Shown: positions 34,775-43,146 of the stretch, piece by piece | Layout of the letters: each line of letters starts with the position of its first letter | How positions within the stretch are numbered: position 1 is the stretch's first letter | From: SZUA-36 sp963749115 | Lineage (GTDB): Bacteria; Pseudomonadota; Gammaproteobacteria; Xanthomonadales; SZUA-36 | Length of the DNA: 64,000 nt | Direction: 5' to 3' | Assembly: GCA_963749115.1 (NCBI GenBank) | Contig: CAVVLP010000013.1 | Span: 62,001-126,000 of the forward strand | Notes under the pieces: model-generated | What the model was told of the DNA's origin: nothing | Databases searched by the model: none | The model's input: the letters and a program-made list of their open reading frames with translations, nothing else | Position numbers and translations under genes: made by a program

Positions 34775-35382
34775 GACTGCCGGCATTCATGCAACCCAGG
34801 ATTTTGAAACAGGCGGTTAAGGCGGTCTTCTTACCTGCATTCACGACACGCTTTCCGGCCGAACCATTCGAACCGCAGGAAGCCTTCCGCGGCCGTCCCC
34901 GTTTCGATGCTGATGGCTGTGTCGGCTGCGGTGCCTGTGCCCAGGTGTGTCCACCAAAATGTATCGACGTTATCGATGATCTCGAGAGCTCACCTCCGAG
35001 ACGAATATTGGTGCAACACCTTGATGCCTGCATCGTTTGCGGGCAATGCGAGCGCTACTGCCCGACACACAAGGGTATCCGTATGAGTCATGAATGGGAT
35101 TTTGCAGGGTTTACACCCGAAGACTTCGAAGAACGTATCGAAAAGGAACTGGTGCTATGCGAGGTATGCGGTGACTTGCTGGCTCCTGCCGACCAATTGT
35201 TCTGGCTGGCTGAACGACTGGGTCCCACCAGTTTCGCCAACCCCACGCTGGCCATGTTTACCGGTCAGCGCCTGGGCTACGTGGAACAGGGTGTCAGAAA
35301 CCCGTCAGTGATGCCGCTACGCGCCGATCGTATGGCGATCCAATGTCCGAAATGTAAACGCAAAACGGCTGAAGCGGCCTGA
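34771..35382 (+). CDS. NuoI/MbhN-like 8Fe ferredoxin subunit with zinc-ribbon tail
   Basis: A 203-residue protein with two [4Fe-4S] motifs, CVGCGACAQVCPPKC and CIVCGQCERYC, in the first half, like NuoI and MbhN. The C-terminal half carries CEVCG and, 60 residues later, CPKCKRK, a pair resembling a zinc or rubredoxin-like site, as in HycF-type proteins. It is the last gene of the uninterrupted operon; the 92-base gap to the protease gene contains a hairpin (GAGCATT/AATGCTC). Confidence 0.88.
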   Translation: MRLPAFMQPRILKQAVKAVFLPAFTTRFPAEPFEPQEAFRGRPRFDADGCVGCGACAQVCPPKCIDVIDDLESSPPRRILVQHLDACIVCGQCERYCPTHKGIRMSHEWDFAGFTPEDFEERIEKELVLCEVCGDLLAPADQLFWLAERLGPTSFANPTLAMFTGQRLGYVEQGVRNPSVMPLRADRMAIQCPKCKRKTAEAA

Positions 35383-35474
35383 TCATCATTTCCCTGGGAA
35401 AACGAGCATTTTTTGGGTAATGCTCTTGGGAATCAAAATTTCCTGAAACTTAACGATTAAACAGGAATGGAGAA

Positions 35475-35968
35475 ATGGACAAACAACTTAAGGATCAATT
35501 GACCCATTTTATCGATGGACGTGTCTGTCTGATGGGTATCGGTAATCGCTATCACCACGACGATGCCGTCGGCCCCTATCTCGCAGAAGCAATGGAACAC
35601 CGGCCAGACTATGACGTCATTGATGCAGGAATCATCCCGGAAGATTACATAGAGACCACGGCTCAAAAACACCCTGACACCATACTCATGGTAGATGCCA
35701 CAGATTTTGGTGGTGAGCCAGGCGAGGTCAGACTCCTGTATCCCGAAAGTGTAGCCTACTCAGGTGTATCAACTCATGCCGGGTCATTGCGTATGCTGGC
35801 CGAATATATGCACGCCAGGACCCATGCCCGTGTTGCTTGCTGGCGGTCCAACCTGCCGATACAAGCGATGGCAAAGGTCTGTCTCCACCCGTATCCAAGA
35901 CGCTTGATGACCTGCTGGATGCCCTACCGGACATTTGCGGTCATACGATTTCAGTACTTCAGCATTAG
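35475..35968 (+). CDS. HycI-type hydrogenase maturation protease, frameshifted
   Basis: Nickel-dependent endopeptidase that removes the C-terminal tail of the hydrogenase large subunit after metal insertion. MGIGNRYHHDDAVGPYLAEA, VIDAGIIPEDY and LMVDATDFGGEPGEVRL match the HycI/HybD family's metal-binding acidic residues, and STHAGSLRML its histidine. After ARTHARV the frame shifts near 35835 (one base missing, or two extra): the -1 frame reads LLAVQPADTSDGKGLSPPVS and ends at TAG 35966, a proper family C-terminus. In the uncorrected frame translation runs to 36020 with unrelated sequence. Joined, the protein has about 164 residues. Sequencing error is likely because the operon needs this enzyme. 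Confidence 0.8.
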
Positions 35969-36019
35969 AGAACTGAAAAAATCCCGCTTCGCCTGGAAGC
36001 GGACTGCGCAGAGCATTTG

Positions 36020-36054
36020 AAAAACCGGGTCGGTTTTCCTGTAAAGCCGACCCG
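36020..36054 (-). terminator. Terminator of the CPXCG gene
   Basis: CGGGTCGG and CCGACCCG form a perfect 8-bp stem, extended by three T-A pairs across a CCTGT loop. On the reverse strand it is followed by GTTTTTC, a short T-tract. It lies between the convergent hycI-like and CPXCG genes and may serve both. Confidence 0.75.
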
Positions 36055-36064
36055 AGAATACTTT

Positions 36065-36256
36065 CTAGTCACTCTCGCTTTTAACAGACACCAGGGCATC
36101 ACCACCCTGATCCACCGTGACATCAAAAATAATTGGCCGGCAGCAGACCTGGCAATCCTCGATGTAATTCTGATGTGGCACGGAAGGATCCAGCAACACG
36201 TTGATACGCTCCCCGCAATAGGGGCAAAATACATTTTTTTCCTGTAGGTGGTGCAT
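36065..36256 (-). CDS. CPXCG-motif cysteine-rich small protein
   Basis: A 63-residue protein of the CPXCG family (Cys_rich_CPXG). The N-terminal CPYCGE is followed by a typical YIEDCQVCCRPI motif, forming a probable zinc ribbon. The function of the family is unknown. It points towards the hydrogenase protease gene and ends at a good terminator. Confidence 0.85.
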   Translation of the reverse strand: MHHLQEKNVFCPYCGERINVLLDPSVPHQNYIEDCQVCCRPIIFDVTVDQGGDALVSVKSESD

Positions 36257-36910
36257 TACTTATTAACACTCCGATGGCACTGCTGATTGAAGTGCAAACT
36301 GAGCATATACTCAGGTAAGGTTTAAGTATAAAGGAACCACTGCTGTCCATTGAACTGCCTTATCGAAGAGTGACTTGACATGGTAGGATACGTTAAGGCC
36401 ATGCAGCAGCTTACTTCAGGACTGGTATACCGTTCACTATTGATCAGTCGGGAAGCCAAGGTGGCGCAGTATCTTATTTCGGGACACATCGTGAACCCCT
36501 CCCTGGGGATTCGGTCGCGACTTCCTGTCGCTCACGGTCCTGAAACAAGACACTACACCCCCTCGGCTTTGTGCGAATGCATGGGTCAAGGGATCCTGAT
36601 AGATGCACGTCGTTTGACGCAGGACGCGCAGGGGGGCGTGTCTCAGTTTTGCACAGCGTGTCATTAAATGTGCGGCGCGATTTTGTCAGTTTTGCACAGC
36701 ATCTGAAGTTGGACATAGAAAGCCCATACAGGACGTACTTGTGCCGAGTCCTGGTAAGTTAATACCCATCACAGCGCCCCCATCCTAAGAGGATAGACAG
36801 AACCCAAAAGCTAGAAAAAACAATCGACGGTCACCTAAAGTGATACGCTAAACTGTTTTTTGTTGTAATATTTGTATCAATTACTACTTGAGTTACAACC
36901 GGCCAAAGCT
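36257..36910. other. Non-coding region before paaA, with a degenerate repeat copy
   Basis: About 650 bases with no convincing gene; the open frames are short and have no family features. Between roughly 36510 and 36755 it resembles 42700-42995 in three separate blocks (a CTTCCTG..ACGGTCCTG block, a GCGCAGG..TTTGCAC block and a GGACGTACTTG..GTCCTG block in the same order). The paaA promoter should lie in the last 100 bases, which contain GTTGTAA and, 24 bases later, TTACAAC. Confidence 0.45.
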
Positions 36911-37864
36911 ATGACTGAAACCATCCCGCCAGCGGACCCACGACTGCTCGCCTTTGAGGCAAAAGTGGCCAACGACCAACGGATTGAACCAAAAGACTGG
37001 ATGCCTGATGCGTTCCGTAAAAACGTCCTCCGGCAGATGTCCCAGCACGCGCATTCCGAGGTTATCGGTATGCAACCGGAAGGTAACTGGATCACACGTG
37101 CGCCGACGCTTTATCGAAAAATCGTTTTGCTGGCCAAGATCCAGGATGAAGGCGGGCACGGATTGTATTTATACAGCGCCGCCGAAACCCTCGGTACCAC
37201 TCGCGAAGAGATGGTGCAGGCCCTTCATGATGGCAAGGCAAAGTATGCATCCATTTTCAACTACCCCAGTCTGACCTGGGCTGATATCGGCATGATTGGC
37301 TGGTTGGTGGACGGGGCCGCTATTGTCAACCAGGTATCACTACAACGGACTTCTTACGGGCCTTATTCACGCGCGATGATCCGTATCTGTAAAGAGGAAA
37401 GTTTCCATCAACGCCAGGGTTATGAAGCAACCATGATGTTGGCACGGGGTAGTGAAGAACAAAAGGCCATGGCACAGGATTCTCTCGATCGCTGGTGGTG
37501 GCCGTCATTGATGATGTTCGGACCCCATGATTCGGAGTCGGCCCACAGTGGCCAGTCGATGAAATGGAAGCTGAAGCGTGAAAGCAATGACGTGCTGCGG
37601 CAACGATTTGTTGACCAGACCGTACCGCAGGCAGAATTTATCGGTCTGAAAATCCCGGACCCGGATCTGAAATGGAACGAGGAACGTGGATCCTATGATT
37701 TTGGTGAAATCGACTGGGATGAGTTTATGCAGGTCATCTCTGGCAATGGCCCATGCAATCACCAACGACTGCAACATCACATCAAGGCCCAACAGGATGG
37801 CCAGTGGGTACGTGATGCCATGCATGCCTACGAATTAAAACGCCAGACACGTGAAGTCGCCTGA
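36911..37864 (+). CDS. paaA: PaaA, phenylacetyl-CoA epoxidase catalytic subunit
   Basis: Di-iron oxygenase subunit of the PaaABCE complex, which uses O2 to epoxidise the ring of phenylacetyl-CoA. The start MTETIPPADPRLLAFEAKV at 36911 gives 317 residues (E. coli 309). The carboxylate-bridged di-iron ligands are in KIQDEGGHGLYLYSAAETLG and CKEESFHQRQGYEAT, the E...ExxH pattern. The upstream 13 codons in the open frame are not family-like. It opens the paaABCDE-paaX block. Confidence 0.95.
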   Translation: MTETIPPADPRLLAFEAKVANDQRIEPKDWMPDAFRKNVLRQMSQHAHSEVIGMQPEGNWITRAPTLYRKIVLLAKIQDEGGHGLYLYSAAETLGTTREEMVQALHDGKAKYASIFNYPSLTWADIGMIGWLVDGAAIVNQVSLQRTSYGPYSRAMIRICKEESFHQRQGYEATMMLARGSEEQKAMAQDSLDRWWWPSLMMFGPHDSESAHSGQSMKWKLKRESNDVLRQRFVDQTVPQAEFIGLKIPDPDLKWNEERGSYDFGEIDWDEFMQVISGNGPCNHQRLQHHIKAQQDGQWVRDAMHAYELKRQTREVA

Positions 37865-37879
37865 TACCGGAGTTTTACA

Positions 37880-38167
37880 ATGAATCAACAAAGTCTGCCC
37901 CTTTTCGAAGTATTTATTCGCTCCAAACGGGGTCTGGATCACCGCCACGTGGGTAGTTTGCATGCCGAGGACCCTGTGCAGGCGCTGGAATATGCGCGGG
38001 ATGTGTATTTGCGCCGTAGCGAGGGTGTCAGTGTCTGGGTGGTCCGTTCGAGTGATATAACGGCGTCACAGGAAAGCGATGTTGCATCATTCTGTGACCC
38101 GATGGATGACAAACCCTACCGTCACGCCACTCATTTTAAGCTTCCCAAAGAAGTGGACAACATGTGA
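37880..38167 (+). CDS. paaB: PaaB, phenylacetyl-CoA epoxidase subunit B
   Basis: A 95-residue structural subunit that bridges PaaAC heterodimers. The sequence PLFEVFIRSKRGLDHRHVGS and the AEDPVQALEYARDVYLRR stretch are family-typical, as is RSSDITAS. E. coli PaaB has 95 residues as well. It starts 15 bases after paaA and its stop overlaps the paaC start. Confidence 0.95.
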   Translation: MNQQSLPLFEVFIRSKRGLDHRHVGSLHAEDPVQALEYARDVYLRRSEGVSVWVVRSSDITASQESDVASFCDPMDDKPYRHATHFKLPKEVDNM

Positions 38168-38929
38168 TGGATGTCCAGCAAAAAGCTCTGCTTAACTATT
38201 GCATCGCTCTCGGGGATGATTCACTCACCCTTGGACACCGGTTGTCTGAATGGTGCCGTAATGGACCCTTTCTCGAAGAAGACCTGGCCCTGACCAATAC
38301 ATCGCTGGATTTTATCGGCCGGGCGCAGGATGTTCTATGCCTATGCAGCCGAAGTCGAAGACCAGGGCCGAAGTGAAGATGACATCGCCTACCTGAGAGA
38401 CTGCCGCGAATACCGTAATTTTCTGATCAACGAACTGCCAAATGGTGATTTTGCCTTCACCATGGCACGTCAATTGATGGTCGATGCCTTTGACGTCGGG
38501 TTCTTCACCGGACTCTCACAGTCCAGCGATACGATGCTGGCAGGCATCGCTGCCAAGGCCATCAAGGAATCCCGCTACCACCTGCGACGCAGTGAAGACT
38601 GGATCATACGCCTGGGTGATGGAACCGAAGAAAGTCATGAACGTACGCAAAACGCCTTCAACGAGTTGTGGGGCTACGCGGCCGAACTGTTCGAGATGAC
38701 AGACGATGAGCAGCAACTGGTGGAAACCGGTATCGCGGTGAACCGCGGTGCCTTAAAAGCAGACTGGACGGCAACTGTGCATGCGGTATTAAATAAAGCC
38801 ACGCTGGATATCCCGGTGGAAGACTGGGCCATTGGTGGTGGCCGTGAAGGCCAACACACCGAGCACCTGGGTTTTCTATTGGCTGAGTTGCAGTTTCTGC
38901 AACGCGCCTATCCTGGTCAACAATGGTAG
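38164..38929 (+). pseudogene. paaC: PaaC, phenylacetyl-CoA epoxidase structural subunit, frameshifted
   Basis: Catalytically inactive di-iron-fold partner of PaaA needed for substrate binding. The first part reads from GTG 38164 or ATG 38167 (MDVQQKALLNYCIALGDD) to DFIGRAQ. The second part resumes with FYAYAAEVEDQGRSEDDIAY and runs to the normal end at LQRAYPGQQW. At 38328-38329 an extra G separates them: removing it gives GRAQ-MFYAYAAE, matching GQTRNFLSYAAE in E. coli. Joined length about 254 residues (E. coli 248). A single overcall in a GG pair is the simplest cause, since the rest of the gene is intact. Confidence 0.88.
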
Positions 38930-39435
38930 CGGATACCAACAAAACCGATACCGCCCGCTTGTTCGACTTGCTGAGCAGCGTGGTCGACCCTGAAATTCCT
39001 GTGCTGACACTTCAGGATCTTGGTGTGCTGCGTGATATTTCGATCGAAGAGGGAGAAGTCAAAGTTACCATCACGCCGACCTATGCAGGTTGCCCGGCGA
39101 TGGAAACCATGCGTGCTGATATCGAGGCGACACTGGCGGCGGCCGGTTATGAGCAGGTCAATGTCCAACAAAAACTGAGCCCTGCCTGGACTACCGACTG
39201 GATGTCACAACACGGTCGGGACAAGCTGCGTGCCTATGGTATCGCACCACCCGATAGCACCGCTTGTGGTCAGTCACTCGGGCAAATGAAGTGCCCCCAG
39301 TGCAATAGTGCCAAGGTGAAATTGGTCAGTGAGTTCGGTTCTACGGCCTGCAAGGCGCTTTACCAGTGCCAGGACTGCCGCGAGCCTTTCGATTACTTTC
39401 AAATGCATATGATAAAAACGGGGCAAAAGCATTGA
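38923..39435 (+). CDS. paaD: PaaD, Fe-S assembly-like protein of the epoxidase
   Basis: A SufT-like protein needed for making active phenylacetyl-CoA epoxidase, probably for Fe-S delivery to PaaE. The DUF59/MIP18-like N-terminal domain includes VVDPEIPVLTLQDLGVLRDI and TYAGCPAMETM. The C-terminus has a zinc-ribbon pair, CPQCNS and CQDCREPF. The 170 residues match E. coli PaaD (about 165). It overlaps paaC by 7 bases and paaE by 4. Confidence 0.94.
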   Translation: MVADTNKTDTARLFDLLSSVVDPEIPVLTLQDLGVLRDISIEEGEVKVTITPTYAGCPAMETMRADIEATLAAAGYEQVNVQQKLSPAWTTDWMSQHGRDKLRAYGIAPPDSTACGQSLGQMKCPQCNSAKVKLVSEFGSTACKALYQCQDCREPFDYFQMHMIKTGQKH

Positions 39436-40521
39436 ACCAGTCATTTTATCCATTGCGTGTAAAAGAACTTTACAAGGACACGGATGAATCCGTTGTACTT
39501 ACTTTTGATGTGCCCGCAGAACTTGCAGATACTTTCACCTTCATACAGGGCCAGTACCTGACCTTGAATCATACGATTGATGGCGAGCAGGTCAGACGCT
39601 CCTATTCCATCTGTTCAGGTCTGGACGACGGCCATTTGCGGGTCGCCATCAAGCATGTCAATGGCGGGGTATTTTCCAGTTGGGCCAATCAGCACCTCAA
39701 GGCGGGTGATGTTTTGGACGTCATGCCGCCACGCGGTGATTTTTACGCCAGCATCAATCCGGACCAGGCTAAAAACTACCTGTGCATTTGTGCAGGCAGT
39801 GGAATCACACCGGTATTGTCAATCATCAAAACCATCCTGACTCGCGAACCACACAGCGCGATTACATTGCTTTATGGCAATCAGCGCACGACCACCATGA
39901 TGTTCCGCAACGAGTTGGCGTTTCTTAAAAACGCCTACCTTGATCGCTTCCACTGGATCAATATTTTTAGCCGGGAACCCCAGGAAGTGGAATTACTCAG
40001 CGGTCACCTCGACAACCGAAAAGGCGGTGCGTTGAACCGGCGACTGATCAAAATCCGGGAATTTGATGAGTTCTTCCTGTGCGGTCCGGAGGCGATGATT
40101 TCTGAAGTCTCACGCGGTCTTCGCGGCGAAGGCATCGCAGAGGAAAATATCCATTTCGAACTGTTCGCTGCATCTGCCGAAAACGCCCGTCAGGCGATCG
40201 AACGGCACCATGCACGCGCGAAGGAATACAAAGACCAGGTCAGCCAGGTCAGCCTGCTGGCCGGAGGACGTGAATTTGCCTTTGAACTGAGTACGGATGG
40301 CGAAAATATTCTCGATGCCGGTCTACGCAATGGTGTTGACCTGCCCTTTTCCTGCAAAGGTGGTGTCTGTGCCACCTGCAAGGCACGTCTGCTTGAAGGC
40401 GAAGTTGATATGGATCTGAACCAGGCTTTGCGGCCCGAAGAAATTGAAAATGGGTTATATCCTGACCTGCCAGTCACACCCCATCTCGAAAAAAGTCATC
40501 GTCGATTTCGACCAGTTCTAA
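39432..40521 (+). CDS. paaE: PaaE, phenylacetyl-CoA epoxidase reductase, frameshifted near the end
   Basis: NAD(P)H-dependent flavin/[2Fe-2S] reductase that feeds electrons to PaaABC. TTG at 39432 begins LNQSFYPLRVKELYKDTDES and overlaps the paaD stop; the upstream open frame is not family-like. RRSYSICSG binds FAD, CAGSGITPVLSII and CGPEAMI bind NAD(P)H, and CKGGVCATCKARLLEG carries the C-terminal plant-type [2Fe-2S]. At GGG 40452-40454 an extra G breaks the frame; corrected, it continues as GYILTCQSHPISKKVIVDFD, ending at TAA 40519 with the fourth cysteine. Joined length about 362 (E. coli 356). Uncorrected, translation runs into paaX to 40586. Confidence 0.9.
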
Positions 40522-40534
40522 TTGACGTAACACC

Positions 40535-41449
40535 ATGGCCGCCAAGGCAATTCATCCACTTGATCGCTTCCTGCTGCAACGTATGAAGGAAGGCAACATC
40601 AGCAGTACCGCGTTGGTTCTTACCTTTTTCTGCGATGTCGTGACACAACACGGTGGCGAAATCTGGCTCGGCAGCATTATCCAGACATTGCTCCCCCTGG
40701 GTATAAATGAACGCCTGACCCGGACATCCGTGTTTCGGCTTGTTCAGGACGGTTGGCTTGAATCACGCAAACAGGGCCGGCGCAGTTATTACCGGTTAAC
40801 CCAAACCGGGCAAAACTATTACCAACGAGCCGCCGGCCGAATCTATGCCAATAATAAGCCCGAATGGGATGGTTCCTGGATCTTACTGTTTACCTCCATG
40901 GTTGGGGAGGAGAAACGCGATGCCCTGAACCGGGGGCTATCGTGGCAGGGTTACGGACGTTTAGCTACAGGTGTTTATGCCCTGCCCCGCAACCAGCGCC
41001 CGATGCTGGATCAGCTGCTTGCAGACCTGGGTCTTAACAACACGGTCGTGACCATGCAGGCACAGACCGACGATGCCAGGGGTTTGCAAAAATTGGTGTT
41101 GTCGCGATGGAAACTTGATGGCTTGAGTGAAAGATACGAGGTATTTATCGAGCAATACTCTCAAGCCCGCAAGGCATTAACTGATAGCAAACCACCCGGC
41201 CTACATTCAATGTTGTTGCTGCGTATCTTGCTGATACACGAGTATCGCAAAATCCTGCTGAGTGACCCGGAACTTCCGGCGACAATGCTACCTGCGAATT
41301 GGCAGGGTGATGTTGCGCAGTCATTGAGTGGCGAAATTTACCGGCAACTGGCTACAGAAACGACGAAATGGGTCAGCCGGGAATTACTAAGTACCCACGG
41401 TCATATGCTGAGTGACAAAAATATCCTGAAAACCCGTTTTACCCAATAG
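40535..41449 (+). CDS. paaX: PaaX, phenylacetate-pathway repressor
   Basis: GntR-like transcriptional repressor released by phenylacetyl-CoA. The 304 residues match E. coli PaaX (316). An N-terminal winged helix (GINERLTRTSVFRLVQDGWL) is followed by the PaaX-type Cas2-like domain, with WDGSWILLFTSM and YGRLATGVYALPR, and the C-terminal domain with LHSMLLLRILLIHEYRK. It starts 13 bases after the corrected paaE end and probably regulates both paa blocks. Confidence 0.94.
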   Translation: MAAKAIHPLDRFLLQRMKEGNISSTALVLTFFCDVVTQHGGEIWLGSIIQTLLPLGINERLTRTSVFRLVQDGWLESRKQGRRSYYRLTQTGQNYYQRAAGRIYANNKPEWDGSWILLFTSMVGEEKRDALNRGLSWQGYGRLATGVYALPRNQRPMLDQLLADLGLNNTVVTMQAQTDDARGLQKLVLSRWKLDGLSERYEVFIEQYSQARKALTDSKPPGLHSMLLLRILLIHEYRKILLSDPELPATMLPANWQGDVAQSLSGEIYRQLATETTKWVSRELLSTHGHMLSDKNILKTRFTQ

Positions 41450-41454
41450 CTCTA

Positions 41455-42531
41455 TCAGTCTTTTACAAATCCTTTCCAACCCGCCATGTATTTCACAAAA
41501 GCCTCACCCAGCCCCTGTGATCGCAGGTAATCCCGCGTTACCGGTAGTGACACCGGTTCAAAATCAGGATTCTCAATCATTTGCTGTGGAAAATCGTGAT
41601 GTAGAATTGCTGCACGTCCCAATATGACAAAATCAGCACCTGCCTCAAGACATCGCCTGGCATCATCCGGTCTGTGTATTTTGCCCGCCGTTCCCAATCG
41701 AACTTCGCCACGATCCAGATCGGTGAAGTAGCTCAACAGGGTATTTCCCTGGTACGCTTCTTCGACCGGCTCTTTGAAAGAATCCCACAACGACATATCG
41801 AGAAAGTCGATTTTAGCGTCAGACAGCAAACGTTGAGAAACTTCAAGAATTTCGCCAAGCCTCAGGTCGAAACGTTCGGGTGACAACCTGACACCCAGTA
41901 AAAATCCTTCGCCGCAGCGTTGACGAATGCCATCGATAATCTCAAAAATAATACGCGCTCGATTCTCGAGTGAACCACCATACTGGTCGGTGCGCTGATT
42001 GATGGTCGGGCTTAGAAACTGGCATAGGATATAGCCGTGGGCACCGTGGATTTCGACACCATCAAAGCCGGCCTTTTTCGCCCGTTCAGCAGCAAGCACA
42101 AAATCTTCCTTAAGCCGCTCAACCTCATCCAGCGTTAACGCGCGCGCACCGGTTTCTTCGTTGTCGGACGGACACACCGGTTGCTCACCGATTTCTTCCT
42201 GCGGTGAACGCATACCCGCATGATGTAGCTGCAACACTGCCAAGCTCTGTTCTGCCTTGATACCGGCAGCCAGGCGGGTGAGCCCTTTAAGATGATCATC
42301 TGAAAAACATCCCAACTGTCCGGGAAACCCCTTGCCATTGGCCTGCACATGCGAAGCGCAGGTCATTGTAATACCAAACCCACCTTTCGCACGCATGGTT
42401 AACCAGTGATATTCATCATCTGAAAGACGGCCATCGTCATGGCTTTGCGAATTAGTCAGCGGGGCGAGCATAAAGCGGTTCTTCGCTACCGCACCGCTCT
42501 TAAAGCTCAGGGGTTGAAACAAATCGGTCAT
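41455..42531 (-). CDS. Old Yellow Enzyme-type NADH:flavin oxidoreductase
   Basis: FMN-dependent (beta/alpha)8-barrel reductase of 358 residues. MTDLFQPLSFKSGAVAKNRF, LQLHHAGMRS, VEIHGAHGYILCQFLSPTIN and RTDQYGGSLENRARI are family signatures; the catalytic pair is HGAH. VILGRAAILHHDFP is the C-terminal phosphate-binding part. The substrate is unknown; relatives reduce enoates, enals or nitro compounds. It is convergent with paaX, 5 bases away, and is not evidently part of the paa operon. Confidence 0.9.
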   Translation of the reverse strand: MTDLFQPLSFKSGAVAKNRFMLAPLTNSQSHDDGRLSDDEYHWLTMRAKGGFGITMTCASHVQANGKGFPGQLGCFSDDHLKGLTRLAAGIKAEQSLAVLQLHHAGMRSPQEEIGEQPVCPSDNEETGARALTLDEVERLKEDFVLAAERAKKAGFDGVEIHGAHGYILCQFLSPTINQRTDQYGGSLENRARIIFEIIDGIRQRCGEGFLLGVRLSPERFDLRLGEILEVSQRLLSDAKIDFLDMSLWDSFKEPVEEAYQGNTLLSYFTDLDRGEVRLGTAGKIHRPDDARRCLEAGADFVILGRAAILHHDFPQQMIENPDFEPVSLPVTRDYLRSQGLGEAFVKYMAGWKGFVKD

Positions 42532-43146
42532 TGATGGGCTCCGAAACAGGTCATGTTCATTTTAACGCAATGCTATTACATCGTACCTGACCCACTTTTA
42601 ACCCTGATATCTCATGGTGCAAAACAATCTCTCCAGGAAACTCCGGCGCTGTCTTCCTCATTTGTTAGGTGAGGGGCGCTGCGGCGGCAGTATTGCCTGC
42701 CAGGACTCGCTAGTCACATCCATGTGGCGCTCGGACTCGGCTTCCTGCCTTGTACGGTCCTGGCAGGCAATCCCCCCACCACAGCTTCAGCCTGACCGTA
42801 GTTCATTCATCAGAAACCATTGGCCTATGTTTCTGCACATAGCAGAGGGTGTTATGTTCAGGATGAACGGTATGCCGCGGGCGCAGGGATGCGCAGGAGC
42901 GGCTTGTTTCAGGTTTGCACGGCATTGAAGAATCCACGGACAGAGATGTCGCGCCAGAGCCTGCATGGACGTACTTGCAGCGTGTCCTGACGTAAGGTAC
43001 CACATGGCTTCTGCTACCCTGTCGAAGCATCAATAAGTTTCCAGATGTGGCCAGCACCATCCAGCGATAGACCTAAGATCCCAATTTGAAAACGTGGAAT
43101 TCAGACCAAGTGGTTCAACAATGGACCGGATACCTGCTCAACCTGC
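42532..43146. other. Non-coding region with the second degenerate repeat copy
   Basis: About 615 bases without a supported gene. Blocks at 42750-42775, 42880-42920 and 42963-42995 resemble the region 36510-36755 in the same order and orientation. TGGACGTACTTGCAGC with GTGTCCTG forms an imperfect palindrome typical of short intergenic repeats. I see no transposase or terminal repeats. Confidence 0.4.

Noticed and set aside
25652..35382. Reading the NuoH/B/C/D/I/L-like genes as complex I (NADH dehydrogenase)
   Set aside because: The large subunit keeps both CxxC nickel-ligand pairs, the set includes MrpA-G types but no NuoE/F/G/J/M set, and hypA and a HycI-type protease flank it.
36380..36762. 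Short open frames in the gap before paaA
   Set aside because: No ribosome-binding site, no domain, composition unlike the neighbours; they coincide with the degenerate repeat.
42614..43060. Short open frames between the OYE-type gene and the SQR fusion
   Set aside because: They lie in repeat-like sequence on both strands and have no recognisable family.
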